64,000 nucleotides of DNA. Origin: Lingula anatina. Its lineage: Eukaryota > Brachiopoda > Lingulata > Lingulida > Lingulidae. Location: assembly GCF_001039355.2 (NCBI RefSeq), contig NW_019774947.1, forward strand, positions 434,001 through 498,000. The letters are read 5' to 3'. The position numbers and the translations under genes were made by a program. Below are positions 46,486-59,712 of the stretch, one piece after another; position 1 is the stretch's first letter, and the number at the start of each line of letters is the position of its first letter. Under the pieces are notes generated by a model. The model searched no databases, was not told where the DNA came from, and worked only from the letters and a program-made list of their open reading frames with translations.

Positions 46486-48922
46486 GGGCTTTGGTTTACT
46501 GCTTGATATTTTTACTAAGAAATGTAGGTAAAGAAAGAACAATTGCCAAATGGTCATTTTGTGCACAATGTTCAAGATTAGAAGGAAAAAATACAGACAG
46601 ACAGACAGCTAGAAGTGTTATGTATATACTTAGAGAGAGTTGCAACATTCTGTCACTTAATGGTCCTTAATAGCAGAGAAACTAGAATGGAGAACCTTTG
46701 TGTAAGAATAGTCCTAGCCTTTTTGTTTTACGTAGATCAAACTCTATATCAAATAAATGTTCAGATATAAAACTGATGCTGGGAAATCTCTTTTCGTGCA
46801 CAGTCGTTGGAGAATTTATAGTTATCTGCAGCTAATGATGTTGAAACAAGATGTCTCATATGAAATTCAAGATTTTTGGTGGAAACTGTGTGTAAATTGG
46901 ATATCAATTACACCAAAGTTGTTAGCAGTGAAGAGCTAAACCTCATTTAGAAAGACACTAGAAAATGTCACTTTCTCAATTTTCAAGCAGAATTATGATT
47001 TCTTAGCAGAAATGCAGTTTTATTTTATTTTTTAACTTGATTACAGCACAAACATGAGTGAATACTTTTCAGGATTATGCCTTGTTTCAGGATTTTCAGT
47101 CTTCATTTTGATCCTTTTTTTCATATGGTCTAAATACATTGAGAAATTGCAGGCTACATCTGCAGGATTTTCACTTTTTACAACTGTCACCCATGCACAT
47201 ATATTTAGCATGCTTGTAAACGGGCAGAATTTTCGATGATCAGTCTCGGATACCAGCAACATGTCCATTTGTAATGGTCTCTGTAGCTAAGACATAATGA
47301 ACCAGCTCTTCTAGTGGTTGGTAGGCCATATAATGTCCCAGTTATTTGATAGCAGTATTCTATGGTATTTTTCCACATAAAGGGCAGCATAATAACGTCC
47401 CTTGTCTCGATCACAAAAGTGTCTGTAACCCATAAGACCAGTAAATATTGTCACCAAATTTGTGAGTCACTGGAGATGAAAGGTATCCCTCACTTGTTGG
47501 AGAGTTAATTGACCCACTTGTCTCCGAGTTAAGAATGGGACAGGACCTTTTGTTGCGATAAGCTGTCAAATTTATGGGCCTCAACGGGAATACTAGCATC
47601 TATGGGGCAGTGCCCCCTAAAACTTTTTCTAAAGCGTTGGAACTTCTTCAAGACTATAAAAATTGTCTAAAGATATGAAGTAAAATGTTTCTGTATAAAT
47701 CACTGAAATAAAAAAGGAAGTTACTATGGTGGGCATGCAGAGTGGCAAGGCAAATAATCTGCATGTATTCTTGATTTAACGTGTTAATTTGCATGTAGCT
47801 ATGTACGTAATTGTCTTATTTGAAGTGTCATCAAAATATGAGTGCAGAGGTCGTCCACTTTTGATTTGTGTGTGTGGGGGGGGTATGTGTGTTGGGATAT
47901 ATAAAAGATAAATGAAGGGATAGCAGTCAGACAAATAAATGGTGCAGACACAGATAGATATGAACTCTAATTATATTGTTATAAGGAAATTGATTTAGTC
48001 TTGGCAAACACTTATAACAAAAATGAGTTTTCTTCCAAAACAATTGACGTAATTGATTAAAAAAATGATTGATAGAAAATTGATTAATAGAAAAGTGATT
48101 GCGTGCTTTGGTAGTTGTAGTTTCTAAATAAATTACTGATACTTCATTTGATGATTGTGTAGCATCTTTTTAATGTGTGAATGATAAATAAAACAGCAAA
48201 CACATTTGCTGGTACTTGAGATAAGCAGAATAGACACATATATTAGAACAATGCAGAATCACTGTGAGACCAACAAGGAAATATGCAAGAAGCATGACTT
48301 GTAGAAGGACATTTGATTAAAACATGCAGGTGAGGAGATGCCAAAAATGATGAGATTGGCCTATTTTTTCCACCCTCAAAAGTGTTTTTCAGACATGCAC
48401 AGATAACCCTGCAGATTTGTATTTGTGGACCCCTTTTCCTAAAAAAAGAAAGAAAAAATAAGATAGGAAAAAATGTCAAAATGTTTGTTAAAGGCTGAAA
48501 AATCAATCTACCATGAATCAGGATATGGATACAATTTGAAAAAAAAAAACATCAAAGAATGAGAGATATTTCAGAAAGCAGGTATGTGCAGTGACAACAG
48601 TCTGCTCTACCTTGTGTCTTTTCTTTTTGCAACTCATATAATTTATAAACTACAATCACTTCCTTTGTAATGTATAAGCTACAATCACTTCCTGTGTTTC
48701 AGATATTAGAGGTTATTCGAGTAATGTCTGTCTCAAATAATTGATTACTTTGGGTGTGGTAGTTAATGAATGAATGACCACTAAATAATTAGTACTTTAA
48801 AAATATTCTATGAACTTCTTCAACTTGGAGGCTTTCCAAAGTGAAGTTTATGAATAAAAGTGATGGTGCATTGTGAGCACTCTTTTCTACGGAAGCTAAT
48901 CCAGGACGACATTTGCTCTGCA

Positions 48923-49560
48923 GGAGAAGCGACTCAACACCCTTCACATGAGATGTATGCATCAGATCCTTTCTGTCTGGTGGACTGACATGGTCACCAA
49001 GAACAGTGTTTTTAGGGTGGCAGGTATTCCATCACTATACACTGATCTAACAGGCTAGTCAGAATAGAAGATCTGAAGATCAACTGGTCCCACATGTCTG
49101 GTCGAATGGAGCCGAGATTTAATTACTGTGCCCCGATGACGCATGGGGAGGCATGTGAGGGGCAGAGTGACAGACCATTACAGGGTTTAGTGGTCTTCCT
49201 TTCATATAGGGTCCACCATATTTGAGCCTTGGACCAGTTGATACTCGGATCTTCTACTTTGAATGGCCCCCATGACAAGGCAGGCTAAAGGTGATGGCTG
49301 GGGCATGTCCGGCGCTTGGAGGATGGCTGGATCCCAAAGGACCTCTTGTTAGGCATGCTACAAATGGGGTCTAGAGCTGTAGTTCCACCAAAACTCCATT
49401 TAAGAGATGTCTGTGCGCGAGATATGCTCCCGATTGATTTGCCAACAGACAACTGGGATCCTCTTTCTGAGGACTGAAATGAAAGGAGGATCGTTTGTGG
49501 AGAGTAACTGGTGGTACAAAGCCGAATGCTCAAATTGATGCAATAAGGACGAAGGGAAAG
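48923..49560 (+). pseudogene. Decayed non-LTR retrotransposon tail, copy B
   Basis: Allelic counterpart of 42331-43000, with EKRLNTLHMRCMHQILSVWW, AGIPSLYT and then IPKDLLLGMLQMG-type residues. It has the same nested MITE (49052-49272) and further frame damage near 49500. The shared insertion shows that the MITE arrived before the two haplotypes separated. Confidence 0.78.
49052..49272. mobile_element. MITE nested in the retrotransposon tail, copy B
   Basis: Counterpart of 42461-42674. The right arm keeps CAGTTGATACTCGGATCTTC, while the left arm has changed to AGATCTGAAGATCAACTGGT. The interior has a short extra segment, ACAGGG, near 49181. Confidence 0.75.
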
Positions 49561-50659
49561 GTGAAAACTGAAGCAGTGCCATCAGCAATATATACCTGTG
49601 AGAGCTGTCAAAATGTCTGTCATCTCTAGGACGGGTTTGATCTGACACCAGAAAAAGTGATTGCAAGTGCGTTAAGTCATGGACATAGTCGGATGGCTGC
49701 CTACTAGTGGTGTAACTGCTTTTGGATTTGTGTCTCAAGGCAAACAACAAGACAGCTATCTGGTCAAGTAGGGCTTTATTAGGGCTGAACCCTTCTAGTG
49801 CTGCCTGCTACCAGGATCTTACTGGCCTTTGCTGCATTTAAATAAAATTAAAATTGGTATCAGAGATGGCATGGCGGTATAGATGAGTATTTGTAAAATT
49901 CACAGCTTATTGTTAATTAATTGGCTTACGGACCATCTAGAGGTATCTTCAGCTGAGGATGAGAGGGTATTAATTTTAATCACCTTAACCATGCAATACA
50001 TTCTTGCATTTGGTCATGCAAGTACATTTTGGACCCTGATATAAGTATCTCCTGGCTGCCTTATGCAAAGTACATATCTGATCTGTTTAGTCAAGTTTTA
50101 GTTCACCTGACCACCACTAGGTTTGCTGACAATGAAACTCGGCTCTTCAGCCAACAGTTGTACACGTTAGACATTGTCGTAATCAGCTTCCATGGTTTGC
50201 AGAAATGTTCTGTTTCGTGTGGAGAAAATTTTAAACTTTTTACTACCTATACCACCTTTTGAAAATGTATCTGTGAGAGCTTTCATACTGACACTCGTTA
50301 AAATTTTACTCAACATTACACAGATCAACTTCAAACAGAAGGTTCTTATTTCATTACTAAATTTGACGTGTTGGCGACCAGTTTTGAAAAATTTTTTTAA
50401 AAAAAGAAAGAAAAAGAAATCTGGCACAGTGAAAATTTAACTACTTGCAGTCCGGTAGGGTCACAACAGTACGTCAGAACTAACTGGATCAGACCACCTC
50501 AATATTACGTGAAGTTATGCATCTCTGATGCCAACGACACATGAGAATTTCCCATTTAGGAAAAGAAAATTACATGTGGACATGGCATCTTTGGAAGGTA
50601 CTTATGAATTATGAATACCGTAGAACATGAACATTGAGCAGTAAGTAACAAACACTTAG

Positions 50660-50866
50660 GCTGGGTTCCCATCCCTAGATCCATCTAACAGGATCGTCCA
50701 TCTCCACAGGGTTTCTCCCTAAATTGTATTCAGCTTAAGTGGCTTAGATGTCTGACATGCCTATTAAAGCTGCTAAACAATAGTTATTTACCCCCCACTG
50801 AAGTTAATTGCAATTAAGCGAGAATCACCTCGTAGATAGTTCGATCCAAAGTTGGAAATGGTCTCA
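50660..50866. mobile_element. MITE, TAGATCGATCT family, copy 5 (allele of copy 4)
   Basis: Same site and nearly the same sequence as 44374-44592, including the TTAG before GCTGGGTTCCC. It lacks a short internal segment present in copy 4 (TAGTACGATGGGGTCTG). It is an allele and not an independent insertion. Confidence 0.75.
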
Positions 50867-52732
50867 ATACTATCTGTTTCTTTAGGCTTGGTTCAGCTAC
50901 CCGGGGGTCCAGAAGAGAAATATAGTTATAAATGAGGTGCAATATGACGTATGGAAGTATCCAATAAGTACCTTCCCCTGGGAGAGAGGGGAGAACAGAA
51001 TATGTGATGCTGCAGTTGATGGGTCATGATTTCACAGTTAGCAGTCAGCACTTTCCTCTCTGAAAAAAAAAAAGTTCTTTCAAAGTATGGTGGAAACTTG
51101 TTTTTTTTTTTTCATGATTCGAAGAAAGTGGGCATTTTCTCAAACCACACCCGAAAAAAGTCTAAAAACTGTTAGATATTTATAAGTTAACCTTACATAA
51201 TGTGTAAAATTGGACAGAGCAAAACACTTTTGAGCTGAAGAGTCCATTTTTTTTTATACTAAAGAGGCCACTGAATGATGAGACTTTGTTCCTTATGATT
51301 CTTATGATTTATGGGAATATCTCTTGTTTAAAACCAGTCCAGTATAAAAAGAAAAGAAAAATTACATATTGACATGGTATTTGGCAACACAAATCTATTT
51401 ACAGACAAAGAAAAGAGCTGTTATTGGTTAGACTTATATCCACTCATATGTCTGTTTACATTCAAGGTCTGTTTACGTTCAGAAATCCTTATCTTGTCTA
51501 CCATCAAAAATCTCTTCCCAATTAGATATAAAAAGAAAAGTTGCTGGTGTTGTGGATTTATTGTGAAGGCGTGTGCCGTTACAGTCAGGAAAGTAGTCAG
51601 GTGTAGTAAGGTAGGCGGGCAAAGTAGTATTTTTGGCAAATTCTAGTGATGCATTTTTTAGAGAAGAATTTTGTGGGAAGAATTTACAAGATTGCTTATT
51701 TTAGAGGTCAGTTTCTGATTTAAGTTATAAATGAGTTTAAGATTGATAAAAATAGGCAGAGAGGTATACAAAGTTCTGGAACAAGGTTGAAAAGTAAATA
51801 CCACAAATAATAAAAAATATAATAAAATACCAGATTCCCAAAGATGAGCTTTGAGGTTGCTTTTTAAGAACTTGAATATAATATATCATGAATTTATATG
51901 TCCACAGAAAAATGACCAAAGATTCTTGCAAACAAATCATCTAAAATTAGTACATCAAATCATATATAGCCCATGCAGTGTGCATTCTTTTTCACAGCGT
52001 TCTCATTTTTGTTCTGCTGCATCCAGGATCACTTGTATCTCCTAGAATATCTGAAATCTCCAATGATCTCATGCAATGAAGAAAGGAAATTTATAGTTAC
52101 TATATTTGCATGAAGTTTTTCCATCTCTGCTATTACTCCAGGTAGAGAGGGGGGATGGATGGTGGGAAGGAATTTATGTCTGTCCAATTGATATCAAAAA
52201 GCTGCAGAAAACATTTCATTAATTAAAAAAGAATTTAAGGTATTCCAACCTTTTTCAAGGTCCATCATAGTTTAAAAAACATTGCCAACAGTAAGAATAA
52301 TAGTTGGTGGGCAGGAGCAAGATTAGATTGCCTTTTATAATGAACTAAACATATTAAAATAGGAAGTTGAGGTAGTATGGAACCCAGGCCTTACTCCGCG
52401 GTTGATTTAATATATAAATGTTCAGTAACTAGGTGATTAAAAAAGTAAACCAGTGATAGATTTACCAAAAAAAAAAGGTGAATTGTTCATATTTTTACTA
52501 GCCAAATAAGAAAATATTGAACATATGGCTAAAATTGGGCAGTTCTGAGCCTAGGCATAAAGTTCGTCCTTTGCAAAATTAAATGATCATTTGTGAATAT
52601 GTCTGAAAGCAGTTTGTGACTTTTTTTTTTTCATGACAGAAATTTTATGCACTAGTTTTACTATTATTTACTAAGAGTGACACCTGCCTGTTAAACTGTT
52701 CAAGGCTGCTATAAGCTCTCCACACACAGCAC

Positions 52733-54498
52733 TGCTTGTGTATCCTGTGGTTATATCAAATGATTTGATATGGTCTTCTGGATTAAATCAACAAAGGCAA
52801 TGAAATTTTGATAAGAAACACCATGTTTCAGTCCTTTGGTTTTAATTTCTCTTATTTGTGGAATTAGGTCAAAAAGGTAGTGGAGTATCAGAATTAAATT
52901 AAACTGTTTAAGAGCATGTTAATTAGTTTTGAACAACAATCTGCCAGTCCCAGCCCAGGACGGAGAAGTGAGGTATAACTGGGATTCAGACGAGAGAGGA
53001 TGCTGTGATTTTTCCTGCCCTACGTCATTGAAGGCTTGCAGACCCTGCAGGTGCATGGAGATCCATAGGCGGTGATCAACATATGAACAAAAGCCAGGGT
53101 GAACTTTTAAACTAGTTGACCATGGACTGGAAATAATGTGCAAGTTACAAAATACACAAATATGTTTACCATTGCTTTGGTGAAAACTGCTGAAAGGAGC
53201 TCAGTTTTCATAAATGCGAAGTAGGTAAAAGGAGACTGTGAATAGTTTACAACACTTTGTTTTGTGCAAGTGCCGTCATTTCTATTGCAGCCATTCATTA
53301 CGAACCTGTTTCACAAATCATAGTGCTCTCCTTTTCTTCTCCGGGCCATAAGCCTTGCTGTTAAATATGCTACATACTAAGAACTATTTACACAAGCTAG
53401 GGATCTTAAACAGCAAACCAAAGCAAAGCGAGGTACCTTTATCGGGGAAGTTTAGCAAGCAGGGGCACTGATCTGACAGCGAGCAGAGAGATAGTTATCA
53501 GGTAATATACATAAAATCTAGACAAAGTAAATTTGGATGTCACCTGGCTGCTTAGAAATGAACACACAATTATGATTGCTAATAATTCTCAATATTGATC
53601 CGAGTTAGATGTTAACTTTTCTGAATAGTGGGCGAACTGGAATAATAAGACGGAGATTACTGCTACCTGTCTCCATGCATTGAAGAGGTGGAAAAGGGCC
53701 GCACTTCTTATATAACATACACAGGTGAGTCGCTGCATCAGGCAGGCAAGATATCAACACATTATTAGCTTTGTTGTCTAGGGAGAACAGGAGCTCAATG
53801 TATCCAACTGGATGCTCACAATTGGCTCCATTTGGAAAGAATTGAACGAATAGTAGCCAAAGAGTTTGTTTTTAACTTAAGGTACCGTGTTATTTAATTG
53901 GATACTTGTTGGTTGTTTTTGTTTGGAGGATTGATGTTTTTTCATCCGATTTGAACCTTTAAAGTAGTGTAGGGCAGAGAAAAAAGGAAAGAGAGTGAAA
54001 AGCCAGCACATCTTACGTTTAATCCAATACTGTTCATGGCTCAGTTAAAGGTTTAAAAGGGTGGGCTCATCTTTCTGTCAGTCTCACCAGCTTTTACCTG
54101 GATAACGACAGTGGGAAATGCTTCTTTTGTAAACATACCTCAGTATAAACTTAGACTGTTGGCAAGATCTGCTTGGTAACTTTCCACTTTCCAGGGACTA
54201 CTGCTGACTGGTAGGATTAATAACTCAATACTGAAATATTAAGCCTCTGCAAAATATCAACTGCTAAGGAGAGAGTTTTTGAAGAATTGCCAGAGTATTC
54301 AGTTGTACTGTTACCTTGAGCAGGTCTTCTGGGTCTGTCGGGTGAAATTACAGGTGATAAAATGTCAGGAAAACTATCGACACCCAGTGTGTTATCCACC
54401 AGCCCTAAGAATTGGCACATTTGGTTTGGAAAAACTGAGCTTGCCCTCAGTGAGACATTTTAATGCTCAAAGTCAAAATTGTTTTTTAGTTTCACAGA
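52733..54498. other. No recognised protein gene; one weak exon-like segment
   Basis: Non-coding. A plus-strand segment 53629-53724 has an acceptor (TTTTCTGAATAG) and a strong donor (ACACAG/GTGAGT). Its longest frame ends at a TAA seven bases before the donor, so it could only be an untranslated exon. Confidence 0.25.
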
Positions 54499-54722
54499 CT
54501 GCCTTCCCATACCTAGATCGATCTAACAGGATCGATCCATCTCCAAGGGGCTTCTCGTTTAATTGCTTTCAGCTTAAGCTGCTAAACGATAATTAATTAT
54601 CCCTAGCAGTGCCAGTAGGCGTGACTGACATTTAAGCCGCTCAAGTTGATTGCAATTTAGCAAGAATCCCCTTGGAGATAGAGCGATCCAGCGTTAGTAC
54701 AATAGGGTCTGGAAATGGTCCC
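54499..54722. mobile_element. MITE, TAGATCGATCT family, copy 6
   Basis: Starts ACTGCCTTCCCATACCTAGA followed by TCGATCTAACAGG and ends GGGTCTGGAAATGGTCCC before TTAG. Very similar to copy 2 at 35724-35964, including the internal TAATTAATTATCC and GCAGT...AGTAGGCGTG blocks. Confidence 0.78.
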
Positions 54723-57700
54723 TTAGACACACCATTACACACCATGTATAAGGCTTTTGATCTGAATGATTTGCATGTTATATACCCTCCCATACTAAAT
54801 GAGAGATTATTCTATCTGTCCAGACAAAAAAAATATATTTGTATGTTTCTTGTTGTTTTAAATTTTGAGAAGAATAGTACATCAGTATGTATTTACATGT
54901 AGATGGGCAATTTTGGTAAACGTTTCAGTGGTAAGAATATAAAATATTCTAAACACAATACCAAAGCATGCCATACAGTTAGTTTTCTTTGTTTGCTTGA
55001 TAACCATCAGTCCAGTAAAATTTGTTAACCCATGGCCTGTATATTAAATGACTGCTAGCGGTGATGACCCCCAGTTAGATTGTTAAGTAGACGGAGCAGT
55101 AACTGGCGGGGATGACCCATCTTCTTTAGAAAGATCTGCATTTCACTCCCGCAGGACAAATGAATTTTTTGTGCCAGGTTATTTTTGTTTGGCTTTTTCA
55201 GTTATTAGTAATGTCATTTTGTTAAAATATTTATACTGATGTTCGATTAAAAACAGAGTTGGAGTTTTTCATTTTTTTTACCACACTGATTTCAGTTGAA
55301 GACCTGCATGTGATGCATGTTTTTTGATACTGAATATAAGCTTTATGACAGCATATTCAAGCAGAAATGCTGAAAACTATTCAGAATGGTCGGACATTTG
55401 GACTGGCAGTAATGAAAAATTTGCTGGACCTAATGGATTTTTGTCGTCCAAAAATCACCCTATTCGTTTGAGACATATAGTACCAGTATTATCAGGGTAG
55501 CTTATTTTGTTTGTGAATGTGAGAGGTTTGAAATGGAAGTGAAAAAACATTTTGGGTCTTATATAATTTTATTAGTGAAGTATGTCGAATGATGACTGTA
55601 AATTCAAAAGTGCAGCTCTTAAATCTCTTGTCGGTCTTTGGAGCGACCAAGTCCAATTTTTTACCGGTCCAGAAAAATTTTGCCGGTCATGACCAATCGG
55701 ACCGACAGTTTCTGCATGTCTGTATTCAAATCAAGGCAAAACAAACAACATGTCCATGTTTTCATTCAATGTTGAGGTAATATCCTGGTCTACATAGGAC
55801 AGGTAGCCTGCTGTAAGAGGCTCTCATCTCACAGGGGGCCTCTACTCCTGAACCCTCCATCTTGGAAGTCACAGACCTGATGAGATATGCCATTTTATTT
55901 TGGCTAAAAACATCCTCAAAAGGTGCCTCCTAGAAACTGCCAGGGGAACGAGGGAGATAATTGGCTTTTTTTCTTCTTTTTCCTTTTTTTAAACCCGTGA
56001 ATCTTAATGGTTGATGTGCAGAAAAATTCGAGCAGGCGTTTGTAACGTATCAGGTGTAGGTTTCTAGTGTCTGTAGCTTGCCACATATTCTAGGACTCTT
56101 GATAAGTAATGGCCTGGAAACACCTTCACTGATATGATTTGCTTGAAAAAGCGGAATGGATAGAGCAATTGCTACTGCTGCTGTTGTTGTTGTTGTTCTA
56201 GCTGTAACTTAAACATGCCTTGTTGCAGTTGATTACATCATTTAAAGTATTTGTAACTTCATGATATCTCCATTTACCCAGGCGACTTGAGAGCAATTTT
56301 CTGCATTTTTTGGCTTTGCCAACTTTCATCATAAAAACCTTGGTTACATAGAGCTGACCCTGTATTCTCATTGTGATGTATCATGACAAAGATTTCAAAG
56401 TTGAGGACCAAAGCTGCTTTAGCAATGCAAATCACTGCATGGGGCAGTGCAGTCAACTGTTTTTTATTTCCTGAGCTTCATAATACAATACATATTGCAA
56501 TTCATATTGCAAAAGATTTGATGATTCCCCTCTTTGTTAAGCTTAATTATCATCATTTACCATAGAAAGTACTTTCTGGTCTGAAAAAGTCAAAAAAAAA
56601 AAGATCAATAAATAATAACAGTAATAATTTTGGAACCAGGTTTTACGAGCAAAACATCAATAAGAAACATTTATAAAGAAAATATTTAATCTTAAAAGAA
56701 CAGCCTATTCACAGCTAAAACTAGCTAAAACGGCTTTTGCTGGATTTTATTCTAACTCAAAGCAAAAGTCGGGGTGTGATGAGCAAGAGCGATTATGAAG
56801 GAAGCTTTTGGAACTTATTTGTTTTTTAAAGGTGTGAATCCTTCGGATAAACCAGCTACAAACTGTAATATATCCATGGAACTGGTCATTACTTGCATTG
56901 TAATCCTTATCTTTAATGTCGGAGGGGGGAGAGAGAGAATTGTTAGTATTCAAAACAACCCTTTTTTTTCTGGAATCTTTGGTCCAGACCTGGTGTTGTT
57001 ATCTGGTCAGACGGGTTATAGAGAGGAGAAGCATGCTATGATATTTATGAATGGAAGTCTTCTCTGCACCTGACTGCTGGATCACTGAGAGGGGAGGATT
57101 GCTTTGATGCTAGATTGTACTACTGGCTGGGAATGTGGGACATTTGTACACCATAGACACCGTGATTTTTTTTATTTATTTTATTTTTTAGGAGAGTAGG
57201 TTTAAAGAATTTTTTTTGTTAGGAGAGTAGGTTTAAAGAAATATGAAGATGGTTGTTAAGTGTGAATAACTTAAATAAAAGAAATTAACTTTATTATATG
57301 CAGTTACCTTCCATTCATTGTAATGTGCGAAGAGGATGATGAAAATTGATAGATATAAGGAGAAAGTTTAAAAGGGACAGAAGGCACTTTTGGGTGGCGT
57401 TTTAACTCAGGCAGTATACTCTAAGACGTATAACACTTAAAAAACATTCCCATTGCAGACAAAAGTGAAATTTGACACACTTATGAAGATGACCTACAAG
57501 GCTCCTGTTTGAAGTGTTTTCAAACCTTTCATGACGACTGCCTTTTAGGATGTGTATTGTGTCAAACTCATTTAAATGTATTTGTTATTGTTGGCGGCTT
57601 TGTAGTCTGAATTTTGACAGATGAGGTCAACCTGGGCAACTGAGGAATTCTCCACAAGTGCGCTAGCTTAAAAAAATTCAAAAGTACTTTTTTATTTGAC

Positions 57701-58787
57701 ATTTTTAGTGTTGCGTTAAGTCAAAGAAAAACTATACTTATTTAAGTAGCGCATAACACTGAGTGGTACGAGCTGGGATGCACTGTGTTTTGTTTATGTC
57801 GAGAATGATCGTTTACAGATTCATTGAAAATTGATAAGACCATAGGAGTACAAATGAGCATAAGGTAGTTTTTAAAAAATCTTGTAAACTAAATATGTAT
57901 CTCCTTTTTAAGAACATGTACACTTCTGCAAATCTGTAAATAATTTTAAAACAGAAGTGGCAAAAGATACCTTTGCCTGAGGTGGTAATTGAAGAAAAAA
58001 ATTAAAGGAAAACAGAATTTGTGGATATTAAATAATAAGTGATAAGACAAATATGCTTTTTTTTAAATGAAATTATTGTTTTATATTTGTTATCTTTATC
58101 TTTAGGACCTTAGAGAACCAACTAACCCCAAAATAGTGGTAGTCCTAAGGTGTAAAAAAATTTCATCCACACAAAAAGTTTCACAGGAAGCTGACTTCCG
58201 CTCAAGTCACGACCAATAATGGGTGTAACTGCTATATTTCACTATACGGCCTCTGTAGTACCATTCTCTTTGGGTTTAACTTAAAACTATTCCCAGAGAT
58301 GGGGTTGAGGTAAACTTGAAGAGGACTCCAATGAAGCCTTTAGATGTTACGTGAATGTTACAATTCAAAGTAGCCTTTTGTCACTGTTCTGATTTAAAAT
58401 CTAGAGCTCTATGTTGCTTATTTCAATCGAAGGCAAAATCTGTCTCTTTTTTTCTTGCTTGATGAGGTACATGAACTTCAGAAAAGTGTTACATTGTTGA
58501 GATGATATCTGAATAGTGACTGAATTAATTCATCTTAAATAATTATCACCAACAGATGCGTGCATTATCAGTCCAAGATTAAGTTTATATTTTTAAGTCC
58601 AAGTTTATATTTTTCTTTTTATGAGAACAGTTTTACCCTCAACTTTCTTCAGAAATGTTTTGTGTGAGGACTATTCCTTCAATGTATGCACACCAATTAC
58701 TACTACTGCTACTGAGTTTTCTGAAGATGGACATTCAGCAAATATCCATGGTTCTGCAGCATATCTGGCTCAGCTGTGGATACATAT
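54723..58787. other. No recognised gene
   Basis: AT-rich non-coding sequence. Minor features are a GCTGCTGTTGTTGTTGTTG run near 56178-56198, a direct duplication of GGAGAGTAGGTTTAAAGAA at about 57192 and 57222, and a duplicated AAGTTTATATTTTT at about 58580 and 58602. None of the open frames shows domains or splice context. Confidence 0.4.
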
Positions 58788-58969
58788 TAGGCTCCATTCA
58801 CAACAGTGGACTAACTAGTCCTCTGGTCAAATGTGGCGACCCACTAAAAAGTTTGTGATATAATCTAGTAATAGACACTGAATAGATTCCCTGTGGAGAA
58901 GTATTTCAAGTGGGTTAGCCATATTTGACCCTCGGCCTAGTTAGTCCACTGTTCTGAATGGGGCCCTAG
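58788..58969. mobile_element. MITE with TTAGGCTCCATTC ends
   Basis: Left arm TTAGGCTCCATTCACAACAG followed by TGGACTAACTAG. The right arm reverse-complemented is CTAGGGCCCCATTCAGAACA followed by GTGGACTAACTAGG. The arms then continue as GGTCAAATGTGGC versus GGTCAAATATGGC. About 182 bp with no coding capacity; the small open frames overlapping it are artefacts. Confidence 0.8.
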
Positions 58970-59536
58970 CTGTGCTCCCAGATTGTGTTCACTGTCAGTT
59001 TACAAGCATTGCAAAGAGCTCTCATCACACGTAAAGCAATGTTGTCTGGTGACACATTTTTCCCCCCAAAGTCAAAACTGGTCATGGTGACTTGACATCT
59101 TTTGTGTTTCTTGTATAAATACCCTGGCTGTAAGCAAGAAAATGCTGTCACACATGAAGATGCTATTATTTATATCTTTCTTTCCAATGTCATGTTTGCA
59201 CTGATTGACCTCAGGGGAAAGAAGGACGTTAATATATATATATATGATTTAAATTGTCTACCCCGAACCAGTCCTTGTGTCATTTTAGTTTAACTTGTAG
59301 TTATGAGAAGTCATGTCGGCCGAAAGCTATGTAGCACAATGAGAAGAGAAAATGAGTAAGTCTTTTTTTTTCCTAAATAAAAAGAAATTGTTTTTGAGCA
59401 GGAGGACTACAATGTTATCTGGCATGATGGATGGGTTCAAGGCCGGCCTGGTATCATTGGTCACCTAACTGGTGTCACTGAGTGGTCAGGGATACCGCCA
59501 CCTGTCTGGGGACTGGCCAGAGCTGACCCATCTGTG
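58970..59536. other. No recognised gene; one GC-rich open segment
   Basis: Around 59397-59530 a TTTGAGCAG acceptor-like site is followed by a relatively GC-rich open stretch on the plus strand with peptides such as EDYNVIWHDGWVQGRPG. There is no clear donor, and the same stretch is open in only part of the other frames. I cannot assign a function, and it may be chance. Confidence 0.2.
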
Positions 59537-59712
59537 TCTGGGGTAGTGCTAGCAATTTTTTTCGCGAAGCCAAATCACCACTTTTTTTGTCAATTTGTTA
59601 TCCAGATGATTATAATTTGACTAAAACACGTCAAATCAAGCCCTTTTTGTTTAGCCAATTTAAGTCAGTTTTAGCATTTGGCTAAATTGGCGATTGTTAG
59701 CGCTATCCCAGA
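59537..59712. mobile_element. MITE with TCTGGGGTAGTGCTAGCAAT ends
   Basis: Left end TCTGGGGTAGTGCTAGCAAT; right end reverse-complemented TCTGGGATAGCGCTAACAAT, a 20-bp terminal inverted repeat with three mismatches. Inner bases (GCCAAAT near each end) also pair. About 176 bp, no coding capacity. Confidence 0.75.

Larger units (their letters stand above)
46486..52732. repeat. Large direct repeat 2, copy B
   Basis: Near-identical to 39668-46484, lacking the elements found at 40474-40687 and 43084-43400 in copy A. Small differences include homopolymer lengths (for example the poly-T near 44834-44859 is much shorter at about 51101-51111) and the (TG)/(G) tract near 41268-41291. No protein gene was recognised in either copy; the open frames they share (for example 45121-45393 and 51374-51646) have no splice signals or domains. 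Confidence 0.88.

Noticed and set aside
39668-52732. A genuine recent tandem duplication
   Set aside because: Both large repeats join at a lone N with reciprocal missing flanks, which fits unmerged haplotype contigs better; not fully excluded without reads.
59397-59536. GC-rich open stretch as a coding exon
   Set aside because: An acceptor-like site exists but no donor was found and the peptide is not recognised; left as unsupported.
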